64,000 bases of DNA from Clavaria fumosa (Eukaryota; Basidiomycota; Agaricomycetes; Agaricales; Clavariaceae), in contig OX637799.1 of assembly GCA_951802425.1 (NCBI GenBank), forward strand, positions 3,100,001 to 3,164,000. Direction: 5' to 3'. Shown here in pieces: positions 34,800-46,862 of the stretch (the first letter of the stretch is position 1; the number at the start of each line of letters is the position of its first letter). Both the position numbers and the translations under genes were made by a program. The notes under the pieces were generated by a model, which saw nothing but the letters and a program-made list of their open reading frames with translations, was not told where the DNA came from and did no database searches.

Positions 34800-35092
34800 T
34801 AGGGATGCCACGGTTCGGTTCTGAACTTTGGTTCGAACCTGAACTGGACTGGACCGAACCGAAAATGAGGTTCAGGTTCAGCCAAGTGGGTGAACCGAAC
34901 CAAAATTGAGGTTCAGAAGCCCAAATTTGGGCGAACCATTACCTTATTTGGTAAAAGTCCGGTCCAATGAACCGGACTTGGACCGAACTCAGGTTCAAGG
35001 TTCGGAATTTGGCCTGAACCGGACCTAAAGTCCAGTTTGGGGTTCGAAAAAATTGGCCCTGAACCGGACTTAACCGGACTGTGGCATCCCTA
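34800..35092. mobile_element. hAT-type MITE (293 bp), GAACC-rich
   Basis: Perfect 8-bp target duplication CTAGGAAC (34792-34799 and 35093-35100). Terminal inverted repeats TAGGGATGCCAC and GTGGCATCCCTA. The interior consists almost wholly of GGTTCAGGTTC and GAACCGGACT words in both orientations. No coding capacity. Its ends match the nested element at 20742-21481. It lies in the divergent promoter region between the broken gene at 34655 and the viroplasmin-like gene at 35939. Confidence 0.93.
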
Positions 35093-35100
35093 CTAGGAAC

Positions 35101-35938
35101 ACGTTCTATGCAATCTCCACACTAACAACAGTTTTCTGGTACGACTAGTGGTAAGTTGCGCACGCAATGCATCACGATCGGGCACCCACTTAACCTTAGT
35201 TCTTTTTGGAACAGCGAATAGACCCTTATGGCTAACTCTCGTTCCTTTCTTCGACAAGACCAGGAACCAGTCTTCCCATGACAACCATGCTGAGGTCACA
35301 CCTCATTCCCACTCTCTTTTTTGGCAACACTAAGAACAAACTCTAAAGATGCGGTGCATCTTCACCGCCTCTGGAAGCACTAGGACCACGAATGTGATTG
35401 CGTCATCTATTCTTTCGCCCATAAACATTGTCATGGTCAACTACTCTATTCCCACTCAGATATGTGATGCATCCCCACCGCACCGCCTATGCATATGCGT
35501 TCTCAGGACTTGGAACCTGCAAATGCGAAAATGTCCCCGCCGCACAGCGACTCTTACTCCATGTCTTGGTAAGACTCGATTGCGATCGTGTCATGCTGCT
35601 GACTCTTACCCTATGTCTAGGAACCCATGAAGGCTGTCAACATGTCAAATATGTCGAGGCAACAGCTTCATTCCCACTCCCTTTTGTGCACGCTAGGCAC
35701 CAACTTGCGATTGCGACCACGCTGTGCACCCTCCGCCCACGCGAACATATTGCGGCAGCACCTCTATTCCTTCAACACTAGGAACAAACTCAAAAGACAT
35801 GATGCATCCCCACCGCCTCCGCCAGTGCGAAAATGTCACACATACCCTGTAACTGGCACATTATGCGATAAGGCTGGCCACACCCTACAAATATGACACC
35901 ATTCACCGTCACTTTCCCATCGATCCCAACGTCCACAA
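35101..35938. other. Non-coding, degenerate direct repeats
   Basis: About 840 bp with loosely repeated phrases every 100-150 bp (ACTAGGAAC, AACTCTAAAGATG, GATGCATCCCCACCGC, GCGATTGCG). No exon of coding character. It forms the divergent spacer of the left KDZ element, equivalent to 62899-63555 on the right. Confidence 0.55.
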
Positions 35939-36480
35939 ATGACAATGAATATGGCCCCATTGTCCCCCTCTATGGATAACGTGTTAGCGCAGATACTTTC
36001 CCGACTCGAAAGTGAGTATTGCAATTGGCCTTTTCCACCTACTGAACTTCTTATACAGGCCTCGAGCTCACCACGAACCGTTCTCAAAGCCCGCGTGATC
36101 TTCCGGCCACCATTTCCGAGCAGCAGCAAAGCAATGAAAATTCTGATGCCAGCTCATCCAATCTTGAAAGAGCAGTTCATTGCACTACCTGTACTTGCCA
36201 CCTCCGCAAAGAGGAGGAAGTCACTGCCGATGTTCCCAAGGTGAACCCTTCCGAGCGGTGGTATACCGTCTCAAAAGGTCGTGAAGTTGGAGTGTTCCAA
36301 GATTGGTAAGCCATTATCGAGCTCATAATGCTAACTAACCTCTTCTTTAGGCACACTGTTCTACCCCTCGTTAGTGCTGTAAGCGGAGCATGTTATCGAC
36401 ATCACAAAACCAGGGGAATGGCGGAAATGGCTTTCGCAGCGGCCTCGAAGGCTGGAAAAGTGGCTGTTATTACTGCCTGA
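35939..36480 (+). CDS. RNase H1 N-terminal (viroplasmin-like) domain protein, left copy
   Basis: Exons 35939-36011, 36059-36305 and 36351-36480 join in phase to 149 residues. The C-terminal half has the Caulimovirus-VI/RNase H1 N-terminal fold signature: RWYTVSKGREVGVFQDW, then LVSAVSGACYRHHKT, then AEMAFAAAS. In RNase H1 this module binds RNA:DNA hybrids or double-stranded RNA; here no RNase H catalytic domain follows. Ahead of it is a short Cys motif, HCTTCTCHLR, also present as CASCTCKIF in the right copy. The second intron interrupts the module after the Trp at the same place in both copies. Its repeated linkage to KDZ transposase genes suggests it is element cargo rather than a host gene. 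Its job there is unknown. Confidence 0.8.
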
Positions 36481-36817
36481 TAAATGTTGCATCGTACCGC
36501 GATCTCCAGTAGCAGTAGTTTGTATTCAATGATCACTCATGTTCCTTTCTCTTCGTCTCACTGCTGTGCCGGTTCAATGTTCAATGGCAATGGCTTAATA
36601 TGTTTGTGGGCCTCAAATACCATCCTACAAGACTGCCTAGCTAGCGGTTGTCTGGGACAACTTTACCTCCCACCCATGACACCTTGCTCGCACCTCTCCC
36701 CATCATCCTTGTCCCCCGCTGGTCCTCCCAATCCCCTCTGCTCCGCTTAAAGCTGATGACTGTGGGATAGTTTTTGTGAAAAAACTTTCTCACAGTCATG
36801 TGGCTGGTGTCCGGGGC

Positions 36818-37155
36818 GAACACAGCCACTGTTTCTGTCCTACTGAGTGAACAAGAGTCATAACAATCTAAGAAAAATGTTATAAAATTTAAAAAAAATT
36901 AGGATAGCTCACAAATAGTGTGCCCAATGTTCTAGTGTAGTTCTATAAGTTATGGTGTGGACCGTATTTCTTGAGGGCGCAGGGACTGTATTTCCGAGAC
37001 GTGAACACAGCCACTGTTTCTGCCCTACTGAGTGAACAAGAGTCGTAACAATCTAAGAAAAATGTTATAAAGTTTTTAAAAAATAAGAATAGCTCACAAA
37101 TAGTGTGCCCAACATTCTGGTATGTTCTATAATTTATAGTGTGAACAGTGTTTCC
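36818..37155. repeat. Direct repeat, 2 x about 150 bp, spacing 185 bp
   Basis: The segment beginning GAACACAGCCACTGTTTCTG at 36818 recurs at 37003 with few changes and continues through CTACTGAGTGAACAAGAGTC and AGCTCACAAATAGTGTGCCC. It lies between two genes of the left KDZ element and may be an internal duplication of an untranslated or promoter region. The rest of 36481-37227 shows nothing recognisable. Confidence 0.85.
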
Positions 37156-37227
37156 TGAGGGTACATGGATTGTATTTTGGGTCTTCAGCTACTTTCACAT
37201 TAACTTCCACACTACTTCCGCTCCAAG

Positions 37228-38006
37228 ATGGCTCGCCCTCCAACATACAAGAATGACATTGAGCGTCGCACTGCTAGGAAAGCACAAAGGAAGCTTTACA
37301 CACAATCTGACAAGTATGTGTTATTTTAGTGCTGTAGGCTACGTCGAGACCAATATTCATTCTTAGATGTAAGGCTGCACGCTCTGCTCAAAACCATGTC
37401 GCATATAAGCGTAAAAGCGGTCGACAAGGGACACCGATCATCCCTCATATCAATCCTCGAATCAGCAGCCTTGCTGAAGCAAAAGCACGGGTGCACGTCT
37501 CGCCCATCCTTCGTCTGGTGTACCATGAGCCAAAACTCATTCTGTCTATGACATTGAATCGCGATGCTATCCTGTCTCTATCTAAAAACCCCAAGCACAT
37601 CAATACCATCCCTGGATTTGAACAGGAATGTCGGCCTGATGGCGATATCTTCGACTTAACTCCAGAGGATTCGCTTTTCGACATAATCGACGGATTATAT
37701 CTCCGGCATGAGCATGACACTCAAGACAATCGCATTGATCGTTTCAAGCGCGCCGATATCTCCTACCTACAATGGGATGTCAACCACGAGTTGAGAGAGC
37801 AGTTGAAGAGGTGGGAGGTGCTCTCAAAGGAGTATGATGACCGTCGTGATGAAGAGTTTGCTGAAATGAATTTGGTACATTTGCAGTGGTCGTCTCGCAC
37901 AATCAAGCATCTCGAAGAGGAACTATATTTATTGGGCACTACTTCAAGGTGTCGAGATTACATATCATCTGTCTCAGTGCGTAGGATAGAGGTACCAGAA
38001 CCATAG
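37228..38006 (+). CDS. Small conserved KDZ-linked protein, left copy
   Basis: Exon 37228-37313, intron 37314-37366, exon 37367-38006; 241 residues. It begins MARPPTYKNDIERRTARKAQ, has a basic ARSAQNHVAYKRKSGR stretch (a likely DNA- or RNA-binding patch), and ends with a helical region (LQWSSRTIKHLEEELYLL, then CRDYISSVSVR). The right copy (61910-61230) has the same architecture, intron position and terminal motifs. It sits directly upstream of the transposase gene in both KDZ elements, in the same direction. I do not recognise a named domain. It is probably an accessory factor of the element. Confidence 0.75.
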
Positions 38007-38052
38007 ACTATGGCACGTGTTTCCTCCGTTGACCACAACTTTTGAGTCTTCG

Positions 38053-39490
38053 ATGCGCAAACGCCCCAAAATCCATCATGTTTCCGCTTCCGACATGAAT
38101 CGCGTTCATCATGCATCGTTTACTTTGACCTCCGGATCAGGCAAAGTCGCCGTGCGCAACAACATTGTCGAGTTGTCCCATACTGATTCAACGACCACCC
38201 ATGTCAACCCCCTTCAAAGTTCGGTCGATTGTGGTCCCTTGCCTACTCAGCATACTAACAGACTTGAATCTGGTGACAAGAGTTGCACTAGCTCTCAGAC
38301 TGGTAAGTGTAAAGCTCGGGCCCCTTCTGTAAGTCTCTCCTTGATTGAGGGCAAGATGCATCACTCAGCGGAATCAGGATGAGTTCGCATCGTGGATAGG
38401 CGAGCGTGACAAGTACCTTGCCGAGATCATCACATTGGAAGGACGTGGTCGTTCGATTTCACAAAGTATCTTTCTCCAATGCAACACTGGTATCGCCAAC
38501 TACCGCTGCTCAGACTGCCTCGACGATGATTTATTCTGTGGGCCATGCCTTGTTTTGAACCACAAGCGGTCTCCTTTTCATTTTATCGAGGTGAGAATGT
38601 CGGTTTGATGACTACACGCTTCGTGATGCATTGTCACATTAGAAGTGGAATGGCGCCTTTTTTGAATGGACAACCCTCAAAAAACTTGGGCTTCGAGTTC
38701 AACTTTGTCACGGGACACACTCACGGTGCCTTAACCCTCAGCATGCAGTAGGCGACAAGTTCACCGTCATCCACACCAACGGAATCCACGATATTGCGCT
38801 TGATTTTTGCGCATGCGAGACTGCTCCTGGAATTTCTGAACAGCTACTCCGGAGTCGGTTACTCCCATCCACAACTAAGTCCCCAAGATCTGCCGCTACC
38901 TTTCAAGTACTTCGACAATTTCAGATTCTTTCTTTCGAGTCCAAAGTTACAGCCTTCGAATTTTATCATACTCTGTCTCGTCTGACAAATAATGTTGTCT
39001 CACTCCCACCGGTGAATCCCATTCTTATTAACATACTGGAAACCTTATATTGTTTTTACAGGATAATTACAAGTCGTTTCTTCGGATGGTCAGGGAATGG
39101 AGGCATCTCAAGATGCTCAAAAGAGCGAGTCGTGGCCATGACCACGGCGGTGTCAATGCAACAGCTGAAGGAGAGTGTGCGCTTCTTTGTCCCGCCTGTC
39201 CCCAGCCGGGGATCAATCTACCAGAAGGGTGGGAGGATGCACCAGAAAATACACGCTGGCTCTATTCACTATTTGTCGGACTTGATGCCAATTTCAAATT
39301 AAAGCGTAAAAACGTTTCGAGTGAAAAGGCCGACCCTTCTCTCAGCCATGGATGGTCATATTTTGTTGAGGAAAAGAATTACAAATCATTTATCAGCATG
39401 CACGGGAATATTCCTCAAGAACGATCCACTTGCTCGAACTACGATGCAATGGCAAAGGCGAACTCGAAAGATGTATGTTTCCTAGATAGT
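38053..39490 (+). pseudogene. KDZ transposase, left element, 5' part (KDZ-L)
   Basis: It starts at 38053 (MRKRPKIHHV). Seen: the CxC2-type cysteine cluster RYRCSDC-like (YRCSDCLDDDLFCGPC, then CLVLNHKRSPFHFIE; about 38500-38590), CACETAPG (about 38814), the REWRHLKMLKRASRGHD helix, the second Cys pair LLCPACPQPG, and the first catalytic Asp in FVGLDANFKLKRK (about 39280). Several short introns are needed; exon edges near 38303-38378 are not settled. The frame is cut after KDVCFLDS at 39490 by the 14.8-kb insert and resumes at 54296. KDZ transposases are DDE-type enzymes with RNase H fold. This copy is dead as it stands. Confidence 0.85.
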
Positions 39491-41990
39491 CACACCATTC
39501 AGTCCAAAAAGGACACTAATATCGTACCACCCACAAAGTACACCAGTACGTATTTAGTGTTTCGGCCGGCCTCGGCCAAGATAACATAGATTGCACAATA
39601 AATATGGCTTGGGGCGACAGAATGTGTAAACGATAATATCACCTTGGCCCAGATGTCAAGTACCACACAATAATTGAATAGGCCAGTGAGTGAAGCCTGC
39701 TGACAAGAATATCGCATGGGCCAATTGGCTCATTGTAATGATGACCAAGCTTTTCATATCATCTTGGCCAAGATACAATGGAGAAAATATGATTCTGGCC
39801 AACATGGATAATATGCTGCAATATTCAGACTGGCCAACATGGATGATATGCTGCAATATTCAGACTGGCCAATACTCATTGACCTGGGATAGTAATTGAT
39901 TTTGGCCAAGATATCTCCTCAATATCATAACTGGACTCAGGTAATTCGTTTCGGCCAAGAGGTGTCATTAATATCATCTTGGCCTAGCCCAGGCAACACA
40001 AATATAGTCCTGGCCAACATGCCAGACATGCTCTAATATTAAGACTGGCCAATACCCATAACTGGACTCAGGTAATTCGTTTCGGCCAAGAGGTGTCATT
40101 GATATCCTCTTGGCCCAGCCTAGGCAACACAAATACAGTACTGGCCAATACCAATAACTGGACTCAGGTAATTCATTTCGGCCAAGATGTGTCATTAATA
40201 TCATCTTGGCCCAGCCTAAGCAACACAAATATACTCCTGGCCAACATGCCAAACATATTTTAATATTAAGACTGGCCAATACGAATAACTGGAGTCAGGT
40301 AATTTGTTTTGGCCAAGAAATCTCATGAATGTCATCTTGGCCCAGCCTAAGCAACACAAATATAGTCCTGGCCAACATGCCAGACATGCTGTAATATTAG
40401 GACTGGCCAATACCAATAACTGGACTCAGCCAATTTGTTTCGGCCAAGAGATGTCATTAATATCCTCTTGGCCCAGCCTAGGCAACACAAATACAGTACT
40501 GGCCAATACCAATAACTGGACTCAGGTAATTCATTTCAGCCAAGATGTGTCATTAATATCATCTTGGCCCAGCCTAAGCAACACAAATATAGTCCTGGCC
40601 AACATGCCAGACATGCTGTAATATTAAGACTGGCCAATACCAATAACTGGACTCAGCCAATTTGTTTCAGCCAAGAGATGTCATTAATATCCTCTTGGCC
40701 CAGCCTAGGCAACACAAATATAGTCCTGGCCAACATGCCAAACATATTGTAATATTAAGACTGGCCAATACCAATAATTGGAGTCAGGTAATTCGTTTCG
40801 GCCAAGAGGTGTCATTAATATCATCTTGGCCTAGCCCAGGCAACACAAATATAGTCCTGGCCAACATGCCAGACATGCTCTAATATTAAGACTGGCCAAT
40901 ACCCATAACTGGACTCAGGTAATTCGTTTCGGCCAAGAGGTGTCATTAATATCATCTTGGCCCAGCCTAGGCAACACAAATATAGTCCTGGCCAACATGC
41001 CAGACATGCTGTAATATTAGGACTGGCCTACAGCAATAACTGGAATCAGGTCATTCGTTGTGGCCAAGAGGTGTCATTGATATCATCTTGGCCCAGCCTA
41101 GGCAACACAAATATAGTCCTGGCCAACATGCCAGACATGCTGTAATATTAAGACTGGCCAATACCAATAACTGGACTCAGCCAATTTGTTTCGGCCAAGA
41201 GATGTCATTAATATCCTCTTGGCCCAGCCTAGGCAACACAAATACAGTACTGGCCAATACCCATAACTGGACTCAGGTTATTCGTTTTGGCCAAGAAATG
41301 TCATTAATATCATCTTGGCCCAGCCTAAGCAACACAAATATACTCCTGGCCAACATGCCAAACATATTGTAATATTAAGACTGGCCAATGGCAATAACTG
41401 GAATCAGGTTATTCGTTTCGGCCAAGAGGTGTCATTAATATCATCTTGGCCCAGCCCAGGCAGCACAAATATAGCCCTGGCCAACATGGATAATGGAAAT
41501 ATATTCCTGGCCAACATACAAGACATTCTGTAATATTCAGACTGGCCAATAATACCCATGAATTTGTCTCAGCTGAATTTGTCTCAGCTGAGATGTCTTT
41601 CTAACTTCATCTTTGCCAATGAAAATATAGTCCTGGCCAACATGTACATACGCTGTAATATTCAGACTGGCCAATTTGCTTCAGCCAAGATCTTTTATTA
41701 TTGTCATCCTGGCCAAGATTGGAGAGCAAAAATATAGTGCTGGCCAACATGCAAGCAATGCTGTAATATTCAGACTGGCCAATACACTCCATCTTTAACC
41801 TCATATTAGTTTGGCCAAGATTCATGCTGTTCATGTTGGCCAAGGTGACCCAGCATGATCAAACTGTTCAAATCATCTTGGCGAAATCAAGAAACTGAAA
41901 CTATGATTGGACATGGTATTAAGACTTCCCAATATTCATTGATCTTTCCAAGATAAGAGTTTTGGCCAAGATTTGCACCTTGGGGTTCAT
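39491..41990. repeat. Left terminal inverted repeat with TTGGCC minisatellite
   Basis: After about 400 bp of terminal sequence, tandem units of about 130 bp, mixed with shorter units of about 100 bp, run to about 41500 and decay further to 41990. Each unit contains several GGCCAA/TTGGCC motifs and words such as CAACACAAATATAGTCCTGG and TGTCATTAATATCATCTTGG. The right arm has the same units inverted. Many copies of one hexamer in subterminal arrays suggest transposase binding sites. Open frames through the array are artefacts. Confidence 0.93.
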
Positions 41991-42131
41991 GTCAGCTAAG
42001 AATGTGCTTTACTGCTTCAGCCAATGATGCTAACCATTCATATCATCATTCTCATATTACTTAAGTCTAATCCACATAGTCACGTGCTGTGTGTTGATTT
42101 TCTTTCTTTCTTGCTTCCTCCATTCACCACA

Positions 42132-45100
42132 ATGGCCCGAAAGTCATCAAAGAGTCATGCTAAACGACCTCATGTGCTGCTTCAAGATGTGGAATGGGTT
42201 CCTTACCAAAATCGGCGGGGATATTGGCACCACCGAGAGAAGACTGTGAAATACTCAAAATCTCCACTCCAGCACCCCACAAAGCGATTCCGTTTTGACT
42301 CCCTGCCTCCCTTAGATCACACAGACCTCCACCCAGGTTGTGATATTCCAAGCAGACCTTCGAGACAGACAAAGGTATGGCATGTGCCGTTCATCTGGAT
42401 TACATTGCTGAGGCACAACAGCAAAGTCACAAAATGATTTCCTCAGGGACTGGCTGCCATTCTGAGAACAATATCTCTTTGAGTTGCTTGCTGGAGAGGC
42501 TCCACCACCCAACTCTAGATGCTCCACATGTGCTGCGGAGCAACCATCTATCAGATGCTCTGACTGCTTTGGAGGCAACTTGTTCTGCAACAGCTGCATC
42601 CTCACAACTCATGAATCCTTACCATTTCATCGGACTCAAGTCTGGAATGGTAGATGCTTCCTGAAATCTTCCCTATTTGAACTGGGTTTCACCCTCTATA
42701 TGGGCCATGGTGGAGCCCCCTGTCCCAGCACATGTGACGGCATGGATATTTGGGAGGATGTAAAACTTGGTGATGGTGACACAGAGAAGCACATTGATGG
42801 CAACATCCCAGAACTTGTGGAGGACAATTTCTGAACATCTAAACTTGTCATTGTGCACAGCTCAGGCATCTTCTATCACCGTGTCTGCTGGTGTGGGTGT
42901 GTGGGTGCTAGTCCCCCACATCTACAGCTCTTCAAGAGGAGTCTTTTTCCAGCCAGCCTTGCCACACCAAAAACTGCTTTCACATTTGATGTCCTTGACC
43001 ACTTCTACATGGATTCCATGGAATGCAAGACAGCAGCAATGAGTTTTTGTCAGAAGTTGCAATGTTTTACAGACAATGCACTCCCTGGAAGAGTTCCTGT
43101 AAGTAACAGGGCACTTCACCTGTGAATGAATTGTTGAAAAAATATGACAGAATCAATACAGAGAATTGCTCCATGTTTCTCGGCAATGGAGGAATCTCTT
43201 AGCATTGAAGAGATTTGGCTTTGGGCATGATGGAAGACACCCCCAAAATGGGGACCTTGCACTATTCTGTCCTGCTTGTCCTCAACCTGGGGTTAATTTG
43301 CCAGCAGGAGGGGACAGTAATCAGTGAGCATTGGAGGGTTTTTTGCAAAAGCATTCATATGGGCCAAAGTTTTCACCATATTCTTCATCTGGGCCATGAC
43401 ATGTTTTCTCGGCTTGGCCCAGTGACACTTGGGAGAGAATGATTATCCTGGCCATACAACTGATTATTTCGGCTTGGCCCAGTGCCACTTCAGCCAGAGC
43501 AATCACCCTGGCCAGGAGAAATTGATGGCTAAACTCGGCTTCATCCACTGTGGTTGGAGAATGGGCCAAGCATGTGTTTGAAATTCGTATAATTGACAAT
43601 TATTCAACAGGCTTTTGCTCACTCGCTCCCTTGTGGTGGATGGAAACTTCCATGCTGATCACATCCGAATGAAGAAGCCCAGCGATGACATCTGGCTAAC
43701 AGATGGGTTAGGCTATATGGTTGCCAAAGATCCATATCAACAACACCTCCATGCAGCAACAGACATATCCGAGGCATGAAACCTAATCTCAGTTCTGACT
43801 TGCCAAATTAATTAGTGTCTCTCAGAAATCAACATGTCATAATTATAGGGCGAACAACAAGCAATCATCCACTCAAAAGGATCTCGAGTCCACTGGAATA
43901 GGGGCTTGTGCTTGTTCAAGGCATGGTTGCTTTGTTCCTCAGTGTCGTGGATTTTCAAAAGGGAGAGAAGTACACAGTTTGTTGTACCATCTTCTATGGG
44001 TTCTAATGATGATGTTCATTAGGCATATGAACATGGACTACAGCATATGCCAGGCACTTCAATACTGAACAGATGGTCTCCAATGTGCCTTGGTAATCTA
44101 TGATATTGCCTGTCAATTCTTTCGAAATTTCTCCACACGTGTGGAGCACAACAGCTTATTGAGACCCGGAGAATGGCAGGAGTTTATTCCAGCCATTGGC
44201 AAGTGGCATCTTAGTGCTCATATCCCCAGCTGTTTTGCAAGGTACAGCTTGAATTTCGTTGAAGGGGCTGGTCAACAAGATGGCGAAATCCTGGAGACTT
44301 TATGGGCAGAATTTAACAAAATCTCAACAAGTGCAAGAGCAATGAGCAAGGCCCATCGTGCAGAGGTGTATGATGACCATATGCGAGATTCAAACTGGAA
44401 GAAACTTGTTGGTATGAGTATGTGCTAGTTGACCCACTTTCTGCATGAAAAGATTGAACTGACATGGGTTCAGCCACTGCACTACAGAAAAAGCTCAGTG
44501 TGGCCCAATCACAACATAAAGAGACCAAAGAGGCCTATGAAAGTTTGATGACATCAATGTCACCTGATCGGATCCAGGAATGGTTGGCTCAAGAAAATGA
44601 AGCCATGGCCAGAAGAGGAGATGCCCTCGACATCTACGATGTGCAGATACAAAAAGGTTAGGACTCTTCAAGTACCCCACATTATTTTTGTGCTCAAGTT
44701 TGTCATGCAGCTCCAACACAAGCAGAGATTCTGCTTTTACTGGAGGAAATGGACAAGGCTGATGGCTTTTCACATTCCTCTCTGGCTTGGCTTAATGAAG
44801 GCCTATGCATTGAACAAGTCCAGTAGGTTTATGAATGTCCTGAATTCACAAAACTGAAATATGTTATCAGGAGCACCCTTAGATCTGATGTCTACAAATT
44901 GTCCAAACACACATCATCAGATGAGCAGCTTGCAATTCAAGAACGGCGGCACAGACTTATGAAACAAATTGATGCCTTCCATGAGAAGGCCTCTCTATTG
45001 GGATTGGGAGAAGGGTCACTGTGCAGCAACCTGGTTCTTGTTTCAGTGGTTGAACATGAAAGCCAATCAGACCGAAGTGAGGTGGGTGATGACACCCATG

Positions 45101-45941
45101 ACAGTGAAGATGAAGATGGGAAACAGATGGACACAACACCAGAGAATGCTGTTATTCGATTGCCATCATCACTCAAGCCTGGTACATTGGAGACTGGGGG
45201 CTTCCTAGCACTTGCAAAGCAGGAGCTTGAGCTTCGGAAAGGCCAGGCAAATGACATTCTTGAAAGACTTCGACTTCTTCTAGGGCACAAGGCCATACTA
45301 TTCTGAACAGACGTATGTAATGCCCCTGCTCTAACATATAATATACTTATCATACCAATAGGTCAGACATGCATGTGGCACCAAGAATACATCAAGGGCA
45401 TGGAAAAATGTTAGACGAATTGAAGCAAAGGTCAGGATCCAAGTTGAAGCTTATAGACGGTGCCGGTGTGCAATGGAACGGCTGGGAGCCAGTGAAGTGG
45501 TTCTAGAGATCTACAAGCCACTCCTTCGAGAGCATTTAAAGTTAAGCGGAGATATCACCCAACCCAATCGTTTTGGACAACGCACAGATAAATTGGCTTG
45601 GTTTTGGAATGCTGGTCAATTCAGTGCAGATGGGAGACATGGGTGGATGGATGAGTGTGCGTTATAATACTTCTAAACAACCCCAAGCCTAAGCTGACAA
45701 TTGAATAGTCCACAGAGTCAATTGGCTTCGTAGCAAGGCTCGATTCAAGAGATGGGAAGAAGAGGTGGAAGTCCTTAACTTTGAAATGGCAAGCACAACA
45801 CAGTGGTTCAGACACCAGAAGTCACTTTGGGTTAGAAGGGCAGAGGCCAGTGAAGGAAAGAGTCAGCCAGGTCATGCATGCTATGCATGGAAGCAAGTGG
45901 AGATGTGGAACTGCTTGCAGGAAAGAAACATAGGCAAATGA
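42132..45941 (+). pseudogene. KDZ transposase of the 14.8-kb element (KDZ-A), nearly intact
   Basis: Start at 42132 (MARKSSKSHAKRPHV), exon 1 to 42374, then about eight exons. Seen: CxC2 cluster CSTCAAEQPSIRCSDC...FCNSC (about 42515-42600), CGCVGASPPHLQL region, QWRNLLALKR helix with FCPACPQPGVN (about 43280), first Asp in VVDGNFHADH (about 43640), CACSRHGCFVP, MNMDYSICQAL, second Asp in IYDIACQFF (about 44095), GKWHLSAHIPSCF, catalytic Glu in GQQDGEILETLW (about 44275), then a long helical tail with CRCAMERLG. In-frame TGAs lie at 42463, 42832, 44066 and 45304 and a TAG at 44824, so it is mildly decayed unless some are spliced out. An intron (about 43330-43610) contains TTGGCC repeats like the arms. 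It ends 28 bp from the convergent dioxygenase gene. Confidence 0.87.
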
Positions 45942-45969
45942 TTTGCCATTCATGTCAGCTTTATACATC

Positions 45970-46862
45970 TCAGTACATGCTATGAATTGGCCACTGTGGT
46001 CTTGGCAACTGCAAACGGTTATGCACTGCATCTTTCATGAAATGAGCCACACATATCCTCTCTCCCCCTTCCCATGTTGTCACCTCATGAAGGAACACCT
46101 TACCTGCCAGTATCACAAATGCTCCAGGCTTATAAAGCAATGAAAGTCCAAGTTCTTGTAACTTGAAAGTGGCAGAATTGTGAGTCCCGACACTCACTAA
46201 GAGGTCGTAATGTGAAGGGCACCCCCCCTTGTCTCGATGTGGGCCTGTCAGATATTTGCTAACAACAGAGTGAATGAGCACTTGCCTCCTGGGCTTGCAT
46301 AAACCACCCTGGCGAGAAGCTAAGAACTCCAGCTCCAAACTCACCCCCACCATCTGGAGTGATGAAACCTGCAGAACGCCCTGCATTGCTGGGTACGTCT
46401 GTCTCTAGTGCTGCTCCAATTATGTTGACTGCTCCATTGTAATCCTTCTGGAATGGTGTGGGTAAGGGAGGGCAGGTTTGGGGCCATGACTCACCACTCG
46501 GCTTGGAGAAAGTATTCCAGGCAAATACCATAAACCTATTCGTCCATGCTTATCGAGGAGGACACATGGGTCTTCTTGACCTCCAAGGTCTTGAGGTTGC
46601 TCGAAGAACTTGCTGAGCCTAACCAGCTCATTCTCTGTACGGCTAGACATGCCATACTTTGCCACCATGTTGATTTGCTTCACGCTGTCAGCGAAGCGTT
46701 CTATGTCCCAACTGGTTTGGACTACAAAAGTTTGAGAATTAGTTGTAGCAAATAAGGAACTAACTCACTTGGGTTCAGGATGGCATAGGCCACAGTCAGT
46801 GTGATTCTTCTCAGCTCATCAGCCCTAACATGTTGGCCAGGAAGATAGGGTTCAGCGTCCAT
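45970..46862 (-). pseudogene. TET/JBP-family 2-oxoglutarate Fe(II) dioxygenase, internally deleted
   Basis: TET/JBP enzymes oxidise 5-methylcytosine (or thymine) in DNA. Exon 1 is 46862-46769 (MDAEPYLPGQHVRADELRR), exon 2 46721-46495 (ending WYLPGILSPSRV), exon 3 from 46447 (to LSFSPGWFMQAQE), and a last segment to the stop at 45972-45970. The core motifs are clear: HRDKGGCPSHYDLL (iron-binding His-x-Asp), LLYKPGAFVILAGK, and VFLHEVTTW...GERICVAHF (distal His and the Arg that holds 2-oxoglutarate). Between GWFMQAQE and the HxD segment the frame shifts, and the stretch that relatives usually have there (about 80 residues, from memory) is absent, so this copy is probably inactive. Fungal KDZ elements carrying TET/JBP genes have been described (Iyer et al. 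2014). Convergent with KDZ-A. Confidence 0.78.

Noticed and set aside
34820..34860. A tRNA B-box-like GGTTCGAACC
   Set aside because: It lies inside the GAACC-rich MITE, with no A box or cloverleaf around it.
39960..41530. Many small frames reading similar Ser/Asn/Ala phrases
   Set aside because: They are repeats of the 130-bp minisatellite unit in the element arm, not genes.
45970..46862. Prolyl hydroxylase or AlkB as the identity of the dioxygenase
   Set aside because: The HRDKGG start, the spacing to LHEV and the GERIC Arg, and the linkage to a KDZ transposase fit TET/JBP better; a profile search would settle it.
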